In this document: in pieces, positions 7,360 to 18,373 of the stretch | Position numbering within the stretch: the stretch's first letter is position 1 | Layout: every line of letters starts with the position of its first letter | NCBI GenBank assembly: GCA_031263585.1 | Contig: JAISFN010000084.1 | Location: 1-32,654 of the forward strand | From: Prevotellaceae bacterium | GTDB lineage: Bacteria > Bacteroidota > Bacteroidia > Bacteroidales > UBA932 | Length of the DNA: 32,654 nucleotides | Reading direction: 5' to 3' | Notes under the pieces: model-generated | What the model saw: the letters and a program-made list of their open reading frames with translations, nothing else | The model's database searches: none | What the model was told of the DNA's origin: nothing | Translations under genes and position numbers: made by a program

Positions 7360-9087
7360 CTACCAAATAAACTCGGCATCAAGCGTTGCTGAATTTTTAC
7401 AGCCATCTTCAACAACTACCTTAAGTCTATGGCGCTGGCCTTTTTTAATGCGAGCAGCATCAAACCGGTATGTTAATGAGCGTGTTTTGGCATCATAATC
7501 AAATAATGCCCATTCATCATCAATATAACCGTTATATGTATCGATTCCCGACAAATTATCGGCAATGGTAACTGTTAATGATTTATGCACACGCATATCA
7601 GCTCCTTTTTTAAAAGCAAGTTTAATAGTAGGCGGTATACTGTCTACAGCCACACTATACGAGCCAAACTCGGCCACATTTGCCATAATAAAATTCTTTT
7701 CCTCATCCCATGTTCCGCCAACGCTTGAAGCTTTTCCATTAGCATTTATCCTTACAATAACCGCTCTTTTCTTTAATGGCTCAGGCATGTCCGGTTTTAA
7801 ACTAATGGCCATATGTTTATGTAAGGGAGTGGCAAAATTTCCAATAGTCCATACAGGTGTATAGAATCCCGTGTTTACCGCACTGCTATCCAATGTAAAT
7901 AACATATTACTGTACAACGATTCTTCAGAAAGATAAACTTTAATTCCCTCATTTTCACAATTAAAATGCATATTCCACAAAGCTGGGCGAAATTTTTCGG
8001 GGTCAAAAAGATTATTGTTATGCGGGTTCAATTCTTTCGCCTTTTTTACCTTAAATACCAGCACGGTTTTATTACCGCTATCGTCAAATAAATCCATGCG
8101 CACTGTATGTTCCAGTGTATCATTTAACACAATAAGTCCGTTATTTACAACATTTTTATAAACACTTAGCCTGTTACCATCCTCTACAAAAGTTTTTACG
8201 TACGAACGGTTATTTTTCACCAATTCCTCATAAGCAATAAAGCTGTTAATATACCGCGTTTCTTCAAAAGTAAATTCATCAAGAGTATATGCAAAAAAAG
8301 CTACGCTGTCGATATACGCAGTCATGTGGTTAATTCCGAATTTACTTCTGTTATTGGGCTGATAATCGTTGGCATATACTCCAAAATAAACAGGATTGTA
8401 AACTTCGAATGTCGTATTTCCTTCAGGTACCCATACATCTCCCTTTTTCATCACCTTAGCCGATTTTAATAACCGGGGCGTGGTTATGCTGAATGTGCTG
8501 TCGAGTGTAAATACTGCCATGCTATGAATATTAGGCGGCACATTATCCATTACCCGTATAATATCCCTGGTAACCACATTTGTAGGAACCTGATTATGCG
8601 TTTTACGAATCTCGAAATGCAGATGCGCACCAAACGATGAACCTGAATTACCAGCAAAACCAATCACCTCGCCTTTTTTTACAGGCAAAACATCGGGATC
8701 GTCAATCGTTTCGTCAACTCTGAAACTTTGAAGTTTATATTGCACTGCTTCGATATATTTCCGTATTTTTTCGTTGAAACCATCCAGATGCCCGTATACC
8801 GATGTTTCTCCGTTCGGGTGATTAATGTAAACAGCTTTACCATATCCGAACGGACTAACATTTATGCGCGATATATACCCATCAGCAACCGCATATAATT
8901 TAGCCCCAACCACCCCTCCTACCTTGAGATCGACTCCTGAGTGAAAATGGTTGGAACGCATTTCGGCAAAATTTGCCGAGAGAGAAATAGAGGTATTTAA
9001 AGGTTTTCGGTAATCAACTTCAACAGGTTGGGCTACTGCTGCATGTATTATAAATAAAAATAAAAGAACATTCAATAATTTTCTCAT
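7360..9087 (-). CDS. Secreted M23 family metallopeptidase, large form
   Basis: This 575-residue protein has a signal peptide (MRKLLNVLLFLFIIHAAVAQ) ending near residue 20. The M23/LytM peptidase domain occupies about 35-180. Zinc-binding residues are visible as H49 and D53 in HFHSGVDLK and H157 in HLHFEIR, with H155 and H100 as further conserved His; the active site looks complete. The long C-terminal part (about 180-575) is beta-rich, with segments such as VAEFGSYSVAVDSIPPTIKL and TIADNLSGIDTYNGYIDDEW that resemble Ig-like or Big-type domains of Bacteroidota M23 proteins. It probably cleaves peptidoglycan peptides in the periplasm. It is upstream of anmK, probably in one operon. Confidence 0.93.
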   Translation of the reverse strand: MRKLLNVLLFLFIIHAAVAQPVEVDYRKPLNTSISLSANFAEMRSNHFHSGVDLKVGGVVGAKLYAVADGYISRINVSPFGYGKAVYINHPNGETSVYGHLDGFNEKIRKYIEAVQYKLQSFRVDETIDDPDVLPVKKGEVIGFAGNSGSSFGAHLHFEIRKTHNQVPTNVVTRDIIRVMDNVPPNIHSMAVFTLDSTFSITTPRLLKSAKVMKKGDVWVPEGNTTFEVYNPVYFGVYANDYQPNNRSKFGINHMTAYIDSVAFFAYTLDEFTFEETRYINSFIAYEELVKNNRSYVKTFVEDGNRLSVYKNVVNNGLIVLNDTLEHTVRMDLFDDSGNKTVLVFKVKKAKELNPHNNNLFDPEKFRPALWNMHFNCENEGIKVYLSEESLYSNMLFTLDSSAVNTGFYTPVWTIGNFATPLHKHMAISLKPDMPEPLKKRAVIVRINANGKASSVGGTWDEEKNFIMANVAEFGSYSVAVDSIPPTIKLAFKKGADMRVHKSLTVTIADNLSGIDTYNGYIDDEWALFDYDAKTRSLTYRFDAARIKKGQRHRLKVVVEDGCKNSATLDAEFIW

Positions 9088-9417
9088 TATAAAAATTTTA
9101 ATTTAACCGGATACATTAAGTCATTGTTATTATTAGTTTTTATCATATATTTATATGATTCTGAAAATAAAAGAGATATATAATTTTCACGATAATAGTC
9201 TTAAAGATGTTTCACAAAGGGCACAAAGGTTTGAATATAACCAAATTCCTTTGTGAACATGGTAATTGTCATTCCCTATTATGGTTAAAAATATAAAATT
9301 TAAACAGGCTTTTAGATAAAATAAATAGTAGAAATAAATTATAGTCGTACATAAAATTATAAATTTACTATTATCTAATAATTAAAACAATATTCAATTT
9401 ACAATACTTAAATTTTT
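9088..9417. other. 330-base gene-free AT-rich spacer
   Basis: I see no gene between the M23 peptidase start and the gmk stop. A perfect 10-bp inverted repeat is the only structure: TTCACAAAGG (9211-9220) and CCTTTGTGAA (9248-9257) with a 27-base spacer. A direct second copy of CACAAAGG lies just inside the first arm. No T-run follows, so it is not a standard terminator. Confidence 0.6.
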
Positions 9418-9981
9418 CTACATGTCGATAAAATCACTTACTATTTTTTCGGCGTTATGTAATGTATCTTCCAGTTTATCATTCAATAAAATAACATCAA
9501 AACGCGATACATAAGTTATTTCTTCTTCTGCCTTATGCACCCTCCGTTCGATAGCTTCGGGCAAATCGGTTCCCCGCTCCTGCAATCGTTTACGCAATAT
9601 ATCAATTGATGGGGGCATAATAAATACCGAAAGGGCAGTATCTCCGTATATTTCTTTAATATTGATTCCCCCTTTCACATCCACATCGAATAAAATGACG
9701 TTTCCTTTTGCCCAAATACGCTTTACTTCACTTTTTAACGTACCATAATAATTACCGGCATATACTTCTTCCCATTCAACAAACTCATTCCCTGCAATTT
9801 TCTGCTTAAATTCATCAACTGTCAAAAAATGATAATCAATCTCATGCAATTCAATTCCCCGGGGTTGCCGACTGGTTGCCGAAATTGAAAACTCCAGTTG
9901 CGGAAATTTTTCGAGTAAATGACGTACTACTGTGGATTTACCTGCCCCCGAAGGAGCTGAAAATATAATTACTTTATTCAT
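9418..9981 (-). CDS. gmk: Guanylate kinase
   Basis: This enzyme phosphorylates GMP to GDP in the cytoplasm. From ATG 9981 it has 187 residues, usual for the family. The P-loop SAPSGAGKST lies at about 8-17. The GMP-binding region follows with SATSRQPRG and a YHFLT segment, then EWEEVYAGNYYGT and DVDVKGG. The lid region contains RLQERGTD. A TTG 15 bases upstream is possible, but the ATG places the P-loop at the normal distance from the N-terminus. A -7 promoter element lies 35-42 bases upstream. The gene is divergent from the rnf operon. Confidence 0.95.
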   Translation of the reverse strand: MNKVIIFSAPSGAGKSTVVRHLLEKFPQLEFSISATSRQPRGIELHEIDYHFLTVDEFKQKIAGNEFVEWEEVYAGNYYGTLKSEVKRIWAKGNVILFDVDVKGGINIKEIYGDTALSVFIMPPSIDILRKRLQERGTDLPEAIERRVHKAEEEITYVSRFDVILLNDKLEDTLHNAEKIVSDFIDM

Positions 9982-10015
9982 ATCATAAAGTTTCAAAACA
10001 TCATTTTTTTGCGTA

Positions 10016-10023
10016 CAAAAGTA
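10016..10023 (-). promoter_or_regulatory. Candidate -7 element of gmk
   Basis: The minus strand reads TACTTTTG, a full match to TAnnTTTG, about 35 bases upstream of the gmk ATG. The -33 region is only T-rich and shows no clear TTTG. Confidence 0.55.
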
Positions 10024-10092
10024 ATAGTTTAGTTAATTATAAAACATAAAATATTACTAACAAACTACAATTAACTTATTACTACTATACTT

Positions 10093-10123
10093 TTTGCATA
10101 AAAAAGAACCAAAACTAAATTTG
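10093..10123 (+). promoter_or_regulatory. Bacteroides-type promoter of the rnf operon
   Basis: TTTG (10093-10096), 19 bases, then TAAATTTG (10116-10123) is an exact fit to the Bacteroidota -33/-7 consensus. Transcription would start near 10130, about 50 bases before the first gene of the operon. Confidence 0.8.
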
Positions 10124-10181
10124 TTTTTTAAATAATCTTCTTTAATTTTACACCCTTAATATCAAGTCAGAGCGATTAACT

Positions 10182-10622
10182 ATGCAACTTTCAAACAGAA
10201 AAGAAAAAACACCTTGCATTGAACATGCAGGACAAGTTGTTAACATAACATCTGCCGAAATTAAAGTGAGCATTATAAGTTTATCGGCTTGTACGGCATG
10301 TCATGCTAAAGGCTTTTGTTCAACCTTCGACCAGAAGGAAAAAAACATCACAGTACCCAATATCGGGCAAAAGATACATGTTGGTGATAAAGTAAAAGTT
10401 AACCTGAAACAATCGTTGGGCATTCAAGCAGTGGCATTAGCTTATTTAGTGCCTGTTATTTTGGTGATAATCGCAATTCTGGCATTTACATCATTCGGGG
10501 TATCCGAGCCCGTTTCAGGGCTTTTATCGTTGGCTATAGCTGGTGTCTATTACATCATCCTATATTTATTCCGACATAAATTAAAAAAAGTATATAATTT
10601 TCATATTATAAAAACAGAATAA
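10182..10622 (+). CDS. rseC: SoxR-reducing-system RseC family protein
   Basis: This 146-residue protein has a cytoplasmic N-terminal part carrying SACTACHAKGFCS, a Cys cluster typical of RseC/MucC proteins. Two adjacent membrane helices (about 85-105 and 110-130) and a basic C-terminus follow. In enterobacteria RseC, together with Rsx/Rnf proteins, helps keep SoxR reduced; in Bacteroidota this gene regularly opens the rnf operon and probably serves the Rnf complex itself. Its stop shares one base with the rnfB start, which points to translational coupling. The distant -33/-7 promoter makes it the first gene of the operon. Confidence 0.88.
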   Translation: MQLSNRKEKTPCIEHAGQVVNITSAEIKVSIISLSACTACHAKGFCSTFDQKEKNITVPNIGQKIHVGDKVKVNLKQSLGIQAVALAYLVPVILVIIAILAFTSFGVSEPVSGLLSLAIAGVYYIILYLFRHKLKKVYNFHIIKTE

Positions 10623-11479
10623 TGGGTTCTACAATTCTTGTAACGGTAATAATGCTTGTCGCATTGGGGGTAGTTTTGGCTATAATACTTTATTTGGTAG
10701 CCCAAAAGTTCAAAGTATATGAAGACCCTCGTATTGATGAAGTCGAGGCTATACTACCCGGGGCAAACTGTGGCGGATGTGGATTTGCAGGTTGCCGTGC
10801 TCTTGCCGAAGCACTTGTAAAATCGAACGATATGACAAGCCTGTACTGCCCCGTGGGGGGAAATGCTACCATGAGAGCAACTGCGAAAATATTAGGAGGC
10901 GAAGCCCAAACTAAAGACCCGATGATAGCTGCGGTACGATGCAACGGAACATGCGAAAACCGCCCGAGGACAAACCAGTTTGAAGGAGCCGTATCGTGCG
11001 CGGTAATGGCGGCCACCTATGGCGGCGAAACAGCTTGCACTTACGGATGCTTAGGTAGAGGTGACTGTGTTGTATCGTGCCCGTTCGATGCTATCCACAT
11101 GAATCCTGCAACCGACCTACCCGAAGTTGATGAAGAAAAATGTACGGCCTGCGGAAATTGTGTAAAAGCTTGCCCGAAAATTATTATCGAGCTACGTAAA
11201 AAAGGCCCGAAAGGGAAACGAATATTTGTATCGTGTATAAATAAGGATAAGGGCGGAATTGCCAAAAAAGCCTGCGATGTTGCCTGTATCAGTTGCTCGA
11301 AGTGTTTCAAAACCTGCCCTTACGAAGCTATTACAGTGGCGAATAACCTTGCATACATCGATTTTACCAAGTGTAAGCTATGTCGGAAATGCGTAGAGGT
11401 TTGCCCCACCGGCTCAATACATGAGATACATTTTCCTCCGCGTGTTAAAAAAGAAGAAATCGGGATTACCGAAAACTAA
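10622..11479 (+). CDS. rnfB: Rnf complex subunit B, iron-sulfur electron input
   Basis: RnfB is the likely ferredoxin-side entry of the ion-pumping ferredoxin:NAD+ oxidoreductase. The 285-residue protein starts with one membrane helix (about 4-26). An N-terminal four-Cys cluster follows (C50, C53, C58, C76). Four ferredoxin-type clusters come next: C139/C143/C149/C153, C174/C177/C180/C184, C222/C225/C228/C232 and C251/C254/C257/C261. All ligands are present. The set of clusters is larger than in short RnfB/RsxB proteins of proteobacteria, as is usual in strict anaerobes. The ATG overlaps the rseC stop by one base. Confidence 0.95.
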   Translation: MGSTILVTVIMLVALGVVLAIILYLVAQKFKVYEDPRIDEVEAILPGANCGGCGFAGCRALAEALVKSNDMTSLYCPVGGNATMRATAKILGGEAQTKDPMIAAVRCNGTCENRPRTNQFEGAVSCAVMAATYGGETACTYGCLGRGDCVVSCPFDAIHMNPATDLPEVDEEKCTACGNCVKACPKIIIELRKKGPKGKRIFVSCINKDKGGIAKKACDVACISCSKCFKTCPYEAITVANNLAYIDFTKCKLCRKCVEVCPTGSIHEIHFPPRVKKEEIGITEN

Positions 11480-11550
11480 TTGAATAAACAGTAATTTGTG
11501 GAAACCGAATTTTTATATCTAAACTCTTAATTCTAACATCCGAAATAAAT

Positions 11551-12879
11551 ATGTTGAAAACATTTAAACTTGGTGGCATTCATCCTGCTGATAACAAAAT
11601 GGCAGCATTGATGCCCATTGAAGATATAGCCCCTGAAGGAAAAGTCCAGATTTTTGTATCGCAACATTTGGGAGCGCCTGCCGAACCGATAGTAGCTAAA
11701 GGAGATACTGTAAAAGTAGGCCAGCTGATTGCTAAATCAACCGGATTTGTATCGGCTAATATTCATTCCTCTGTATCCGGAACAATTGCTTCAATTGATT
11801 CGATTCCAGACCATTTAGGTATACGCCGTACCGCTATTACCATTACGGTTGAAGGCGATGAATGGCTTAAAACTATCGACCGCAGTAAAGAGATCAAACA
11901 CAATATAACAATCACCCCGCAGGAAATTATAGCCAAAATTACTGAAGCCGGTATTGTCGGGTTAGGCGGAGCGGCCTTCCCCACGCATGTTAAACTCTCG
12001 GTACCGCAGGGTAAAAAGGCCGAGACCTTGTTAATAAATGGAGCCGAATGTGAGCCTTACCTTACATCGGATTACCGGGTGATGATGGAATACAGCGAAG
12101 AGTTGCTTATCGGTGTCCTCATTCTAAAAAAAGCACTTAATGTGCCAAAAGTTTATATTGGTATCGAAGTTAATAAGCAAGATGCTATCAATAAGCTGAA
12201 AGGCTTACAAAGTAAGCATCAAGGTATCGAAATCGTTCCTTTAAAAATGAAATACCCGCAGGGAGGCGAAAAGCAACTTATTAAAGCGATAATTAACCGC
12301 GAAGTACCTTCGGGCAGTTTGCCCATCGATGTTGGCGCTATAGTACACAACGTAGGCACGGCTTACGCTGTTTATGAGGCTGTACAAAAAAATAAGCCTT
12401 TAATTGAAAATATACTTACCATTACAGGTAAAAATGTTAAAGAGCAAAAGAATTTAAATGTAAGAGTTGGGACTCCGCTGTCTTCGGTATTGCAAAAATA
12501 CGGCGGCCTGCCTAAAAACACAGGCAAGATAATTCTCGGAGGCCCTATGATGGGTAAAGCAATCAGCAACCTGGATGCCCCCACACAAAAAAGCACTTCG
12601 GCGATACTGATAATGCCCCAATTGGAAGCATCCCGCCCCAAACCTTCGACATGTATCCGTTGTTCACGCTGTGTTTCAGTATGCCCTATGGGGCTTGAAC
12701 CTTATTTGTTAATCCGCCTTGCCGAACGCAAAATGTATGACGATTTGGAAAAAAATTTGGCACACGATTGTATCGAGTGTGGATGCTGTATTTACTCATG
12801 TCCGGCTAACCTGTCTTTACTCGATTACATCCGTTTGGGTAAAACCGAGGTTTTGAAAATAAGAAGAAGCCGTAAATAA
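11551..12879 (+). CDS. rnfC: Rnf complex subunit C, NADH-binding flavin/iron-sulfur subunit
   Basis: RnfC carries the NAD(H) site of the complex and is related to the NADH-binding subunit of complex I. The 442-residue protein has a lipoyl/barrel-like N-terminal part and a nucleotide/FMN-binding GLGGAAFP at 137-144. NGAECEPYLT follows at 163-172. Two [4Fe-4S] clusters lie near the end: C368/C371/C374/C378 and C407/C410/C413/C417. It lacks the long Ala-rich C-terminal extension seen in some proteobacterial RnfC proteins. It follows rnfB after 71 bases. Confidence 0.96.
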   Translation: MLKTFKLGGIHPADNKMAALMPIEDIAPEGKVQIFVSQHLGAPAEPIVAKGDTVKVGQLIAKSTGFVSANIHSSVSGTIASIDSIPDHLGIRRTAITITVEGDEWLKTIDRSKEIKHNITITPQEIIAKITEAGIVGLGGAAFPTHVKLSVPQGKKAETLLINGAECEPYLTSDYRVMMEYSEELLIGVLILKKALNVPKVYIGIEVNKQDAINKLKGLQSKHQGIEIVPLKMKYPQGGEKQLIKAIINREVPSGSLPIDVGAIVHNVGTAYAVYEAVQKNKPLIENILTITGKNVKEQKNLNVRVGTPLSSVLQKYGGLPKNTGKIILGGPMMGKAISNLDAPTQKSTSAILIMPQLEASRPKPSTCIRCSRCVSVCPMGLEPYLLIRLAERKMYDDLEKNLAHDCIECGCCIYSCPANLSLLDYIRLGKTEVLKIRRSRK

Positions 12880-12936
12880 AACTAAAATAATTGAAAAACA
12901 AATAAATAACCTGATAAGCAAATAAGTAATAAAGTT

Positions 12937-13956
12937 ATGTTAAAAATTTCACCTTCGCCGCACATCCATGATAATGTCAGCGCCCATCGTTTGATGCGCG
13001 ATGTTATTATAGCTCTGATGCCCGCCTTACTGGTATCGACATATTATTTTGGGTTGCGGATATTAATTGTAACAGTCGTATCAATACTTACTTGTGTTGC
13101 GCTTGAATATTTCCTTGGCAAATATGCCTTAAAATCAAAATCAACTATCGGCGATTTATCTGCGGTAGTAACCGGCTTAATCCTGGCGTTCAATCTACCT
13201 CCTACATTGCCGTTAGGTATGGTGGTGTTGGGGGCCGTTTTTGCAATTGGTGTTGTCAAAATATCCTTCGGAGGCTTAGGTTGTAACCCTTTTAACCCGG
13301 CTATTGTAGGGCGTATATTCCTGTTGATATCATTCCCGAAAGAAATGACCACATGGGTAAAGGCCGAAGGTTTCAACACGGCATGGTCTCTGCCTGCCGA
13401 TACCGCTTCGCTCGATGCCGTTACCGGAGCTACTCCCCTTGGAATTATTAAAGGAGCCATGGCTGCAGGGAAAGATTTGACCGAAGTATTTGCACAAAAC
13501 GATTTCAATTATCTCGAAATGTTATTTGGAAAAATTGGCGGCTCGTTTGGTGAAATATCTATTATCGCACTGCTTATCGGTTTTGCTTACATGCTTATCC
13601 GCAGGGTGATAAGCTGGCATATGCCGGTATATATATTTGCAACGGTTATCGTATTCAGCGGGATATTATGGTTTGTAAATCCGGCTAGATACTCCGACCC
13701 GCTTTTTCAATTATTAACTGGCGGTTTAATGTTGGGCTCTATTTTTATGGCAACCGATTATGTTACATCGCCAATGACCAAAAAAGGGATGCTCATTTTC
13801 GGGGTCGGCATAGGGTTGCTTACAATTATCATACGTACATGGGGCAGCTATCCCGAAGGTATATCGTTTGCCATACTGATTATGAATGCATTTGTACCGC
13901 TTATTAACCGTTATGTTAAACCAAAACGTTTTGGGGAGGTTGTAAAAAATGGCTAA
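12937..13956 (+). CDS. rnfD: Rnf complex subunit D, membrane flavoprotein
   Basis: This 339-residue integral membrane protein has about eight to ten hydrophobic helices. The covalent flavin site is visible as DAVTGATPLG (about 160-169), with Thr166 the expected FMN attachment residue added by ApbE-type flavin transferases. FNPFNPA-like spacing is seen in GCNPFNPAIVGR (about 115-126). With RnfG it forms the flavin relay of the complex and is related to NqrB. Its last 8 bases overlap the start of rnfG. Confidence 0.95.
   Translation: MLKISPSPHIHDNVSAHRLMRDVIIALMPALLVSTYYFGLRILIVTVVSILTCVALEYFLGKYALKSKSTIGDLSAVVTGLILAFNLPPTLPLGMVVLGAVFAIGVVKISFGGLGCNPFNPAIVGRIFLLISFPKEMTTWVKAEGFNTAWSLPADTASLDAVTGATPLGIIKGAMAAGKDLTEVFAQNDFNYLEMLFGKIGGSFGEISIIALLIGFAYMLIRRVISWHMPVYIFATVIVFSGILWFVNPARYSDPLFQLLTGGLMLGSIFMATDYVTSPMTKKGMLIFGVGIGLLTIIIRTWGSYPEGISFAILIMNAFVPLINRYVKPKRFGEVVKNG
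13933..13939 (+). promoter_or_regulatory. Strong Shine-Dalgarno of rnfG inside rnfD
   Basis: GGGGAGG lies 9 bases before the rnfG ATG, within the rnfD coding sequence. Most genes here lack such a site, so it probably secures re-initiation at an overlapping start. Confidence 0.7.
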
Positions 13957-14701
13957 AGAATCGACATTTAAAAATATGGTACTTACACTGCTGATAATAA
14001 CATTACTATCGGCAGCAGCATTAGGTGGTGCATATGTCCTTACAAAAGAAACCATCGATCTGGGAAAAATTAAAAAGGTAAACGATGCTATTGCCCAGGT
14101 AGTACCCGAATTTGACAATAACCCTTCGGGAGAAGTGATAAAAAAAGGAATTGACGGAGATACCGTTAAATTGTATCCGGCAAAAAAAGACGGTAAACTT
14201 GTAGGTATGGCTGCCGAAACTTTTACAAAAAGCGGATTCAGCGGTTTAATTACCTTGATGGTAGGTTTTTTACCCGACGGTACAATAAATGATATCACTG
14301 TAATATCGCACAACGAAACACCCGGATTGGGAGATAAAATAGAAAAAGGGAAAAGTAATTTCAGCATCCAGTTCGAAGGGAAAAATCCTTTAACGACAAA
14401 AATATCCGTAAGCAAAGACGGGGGCGAAATTGATGCTATAACAGCCAGCACCATTAGTTCGAGGGCGTATTGCGATGCTGTTAACCGTGCCTTTAAAGCA
14501 TTTCTTGAAGAAACAACCGGAGATAGTTCGTGGGAAGGGGCTTCGGGAGCAACATCGGCAACAAATAAGAACAAGCAGATAAACGACGGAACATCTGACG
14601 CAACTTTAACCGGAGAACAGAAAACCAACACAGATGGAAATACAGGAAGTACAACACCGACAACCGATACTGTAAAAGTTAATAAGGAGGATAAAAAATG
14701 A
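13949..14701 (+). CDS. rnfG: Rnf complex subunit G, covalent flavoprotein
   Basis: This 250-residue protein has one N-terminal membrane helix (about 9-31) and an FMN-binding domain exposed outside the membrane (about 65-185). HNETPGLGDKI (121-131) is typical of the RnfG/NqrC family. The flavinylation motif is DAITASTISSRA, with Thr168 the expected FMN site; the position before the last two residues is Ala-Ser rather than the commoner Gly-Ala. After residue about 190 comes an unusual hydrophilic tail of some 55 residues rich in Thr, Asn, Gly and Lys. It contains GASGATSAT, a second SGAT-like motif. The gene overlaps rnfD by 8 bases and rnfE by 4. Confidence 0.94.
   Translation: MAKESTFKNMVLTLLIITLLSAAALGGAYVLTKETIDLGKIKKVNDAIAQVVPEFDNNPSGEVIKKGIDGDTVKLYPAKKDGKLVGMAAETFTKSGFSGLITLMVGFLPDGTINDITVISHNETPGLGDKIEKGKSNFSIQFEGKNPLTTKISVSKDGGEIDAITASTISSRAYCDAVNRAFKAFLEETTGDSSWEGASGATSATNKNKQINDGTSDATLTGEQKTNTDGNTGSTTPTTDTVKVNKEDKK
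14684..14690 (+). promoter_or_regulatory. Consensus Shine-Dalgarno of rnfE
   Basis: AAGGAGG lies 7 bases before the rnfE ATG, within the last codons of rnfG. This is a full match to the anti-SD and is uncommon in Bacteroidota. It also encodes part of the charged RnfG C-terminus. Confidence 0.75.
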
Positions 14702-15288
14702 GCAAGTTTGGAATTATAAGCAGAGGTATTTTTAAAGAAAATCCAACCTTTGTATTGGTTTTGGGAATGTGTCCCACGCTGGCAACAACATCATCAGCAA
14801 TTAACGGGATGTCAATGGGGCTGGCAACCATGTTTGTTTTGGCATTGTCAAACCTTACCATATCGCTGGTTGCAGGACAAATACCCAGCAAAGTGCGTAT
14901 TCCGGCCTTTGTTGTCATTATTTCCGCTTTTGTAACAATAGTCGATTTACTTATGCAGGCCTATGTTCCGGCTATTTACGCCCAATTAGGTATTTTTATT
15001 CCGCTTATCGTGGTTAACTGCATAATATTAGCCCGTGCCGAATCATTTGCTTCAAAAAATGGAGCATTTGATTCTATTTTGGATGGTATCGGCATCGGTT
15101 TAGGATTTACCTTAGCTTTAACCATGCTTGGTGCAGTACGCGAACTACTGGGTGCAAAATCAATTTTCGGCATTAAATTGATTGAAGGAGATGGCATAAC
15201 TTTATTTGTATTGGCTCCAGGAGCATTCATTGCTTTGGCATACTTGATGGTACTGTTCAATATGTTAAAAAAGAAAGTAGCAAAATAA
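14698..15288 (+). CDS. rnfE: Rnf complex subunit E, membrane subunit
   Basis: RnfE and RnfA are homologous inverted membrane subunits that hold an iron-sulfur centre in the membrane and form the ion/electron path. This 196-residue protein has about six helices. The family pattern NPTFVLVLGMCPTLATT lies at about 18-34, with the conserved Cys, and a matching second half contains IVVNCIILARAE. GIGLGFTLAL is also typical. ATG overlaps the rnfG stop in ATGA and has a consensus ribosome binding site. It is told apart from RnfA by its order and the N-terminal extension ending in FKENP. Confidence 0.94.
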   Translation: MSKFGIISRGIFKENPTFVLVLGMCPTLATTSSAINGMSMGLATMFVLALSNLTISLVAGQIPSKVRIPAFVVIISAFVTIVDLLMQAYVPAIYAQLGIFIPLIVVNCIILARAESFASKNGAFDSILDGIGIGLGFTLALTMLGAVRELLGAKSIFGIKLIEGDGITLFVLAPGAFIALAYLMVLFNMLKKKVAK

Positions 15289-15332
15289 CCGCAGATTGAG
15301 AATCAGAAATTTAATCTTTAATAAGAATTACA

Positions 15333-15905
15333 ATGGAATATATATTAATCATTATATCGGCAATTTTTGTTAACAATGTTGTATTGTCGCAGTTTTTGGG
15401 CATATGTCCTTTCCTTGGCGTATCCAATAAAGTTGAAACATCATTGGGTATGGGCGGGGCCGTGGTATTTGTAATTACCATAGCCAATATTGTTACTTAT
15501 TTGTTGCAATATTACATTCTTGACCCACTGGGGCTTGGATATATGCAAACCGTAAGCTTTATCCTTGTAATAGCCGCATTGGTGCAAATGGTCGAAATTA
15601 TATTGAAAAAAGTAAGTCCTTCATTATATCAGGCATTAGGTATTTTTTTACCATTAATTACCACCAACTGTGCCGTATTAGGGTTGGCTATACTTGCTAT
15701 TCAAAACGAGTACAACTTGGCCGAATCGGTTGTATTCGGCTTTGCTAAAGCAGTAGGTTTTGCACTGGCTTTGGTTATTTTTGCAGGCATCCGTGAGCAA
15801 CTTGAATTAAGTAATACGCCAAAAGTCATGAAAGGCTTTCCGATAGCCTTAGTTACAGCCGGTATTTTGGCAATGGCATTCATCGGTTTTACTGGAATAG
15901 TTTAA
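15333..15905 (+). CDS. rnfA: Rnf complex subunit A, membrane subunit
   Basis: This 190-residue protein with six hydrophobic helices is the last gene of the operon. The conserved motif NNVVLSQFLGICPFLGVS (about 14-31) includes the Cys that binds the intramembrane iron-sulfur centre. The paired motif in the second half is LPLITTNCAVLGLAI. FALALVIFAGIREQL is typical for RnfA. It follows rnfE after 44 bases and is followed at once by a terminator, which closes the order rseC-B-C-D-G-E-A. Confidence 0.95.
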   Translation: MEYILIIISAIFVNNVVLSQFLGICPFLGVSNKVETSLGMGGAVVFVITIANIVTYLLQYYILDPLGLGYMQTVSFILVIAALVQMVEIILKKVSPSLYQALGIFLPLITTNCAVLGLAILAIQNEYNLAESVVFGFAKAVGFALALVIFAGIREQLELSNTPKVMKGFPIALVTAGILAMAFIGFTGIV

Positions 15906-15928
15906 TCAATCTAATTCGATATAAAAAT

Positions 15929-15960
15929 CAGAGGAACATGTGAACCTCTGGCTTTTTATT
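15929..15960 (+). terminator. Intrinsic terminator of the rnf operon
   Basis: CAGAGG (15929-15934) pairs with CCTCTG (15945-15950) around a 10-base loop, followed by GCTTTTTATT. It begins 23 bases after the rnfA stop. Confidence 0.8.
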
Positions 15961-18330
<2,370 letters not shown>

Positions 18331-18373
18331 AAGTAGATTAATCCATTATTTAAAACTAAACCAATAGTAACCA

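Noticed and set aside
13726-14631. 301-residue open frame on minus, antisense to rnfD/rnfG
   Set aside because: Its sequence is the Ser/Pro/Phe-rich shadow of two well-supported rnf genes and shows no family motif.
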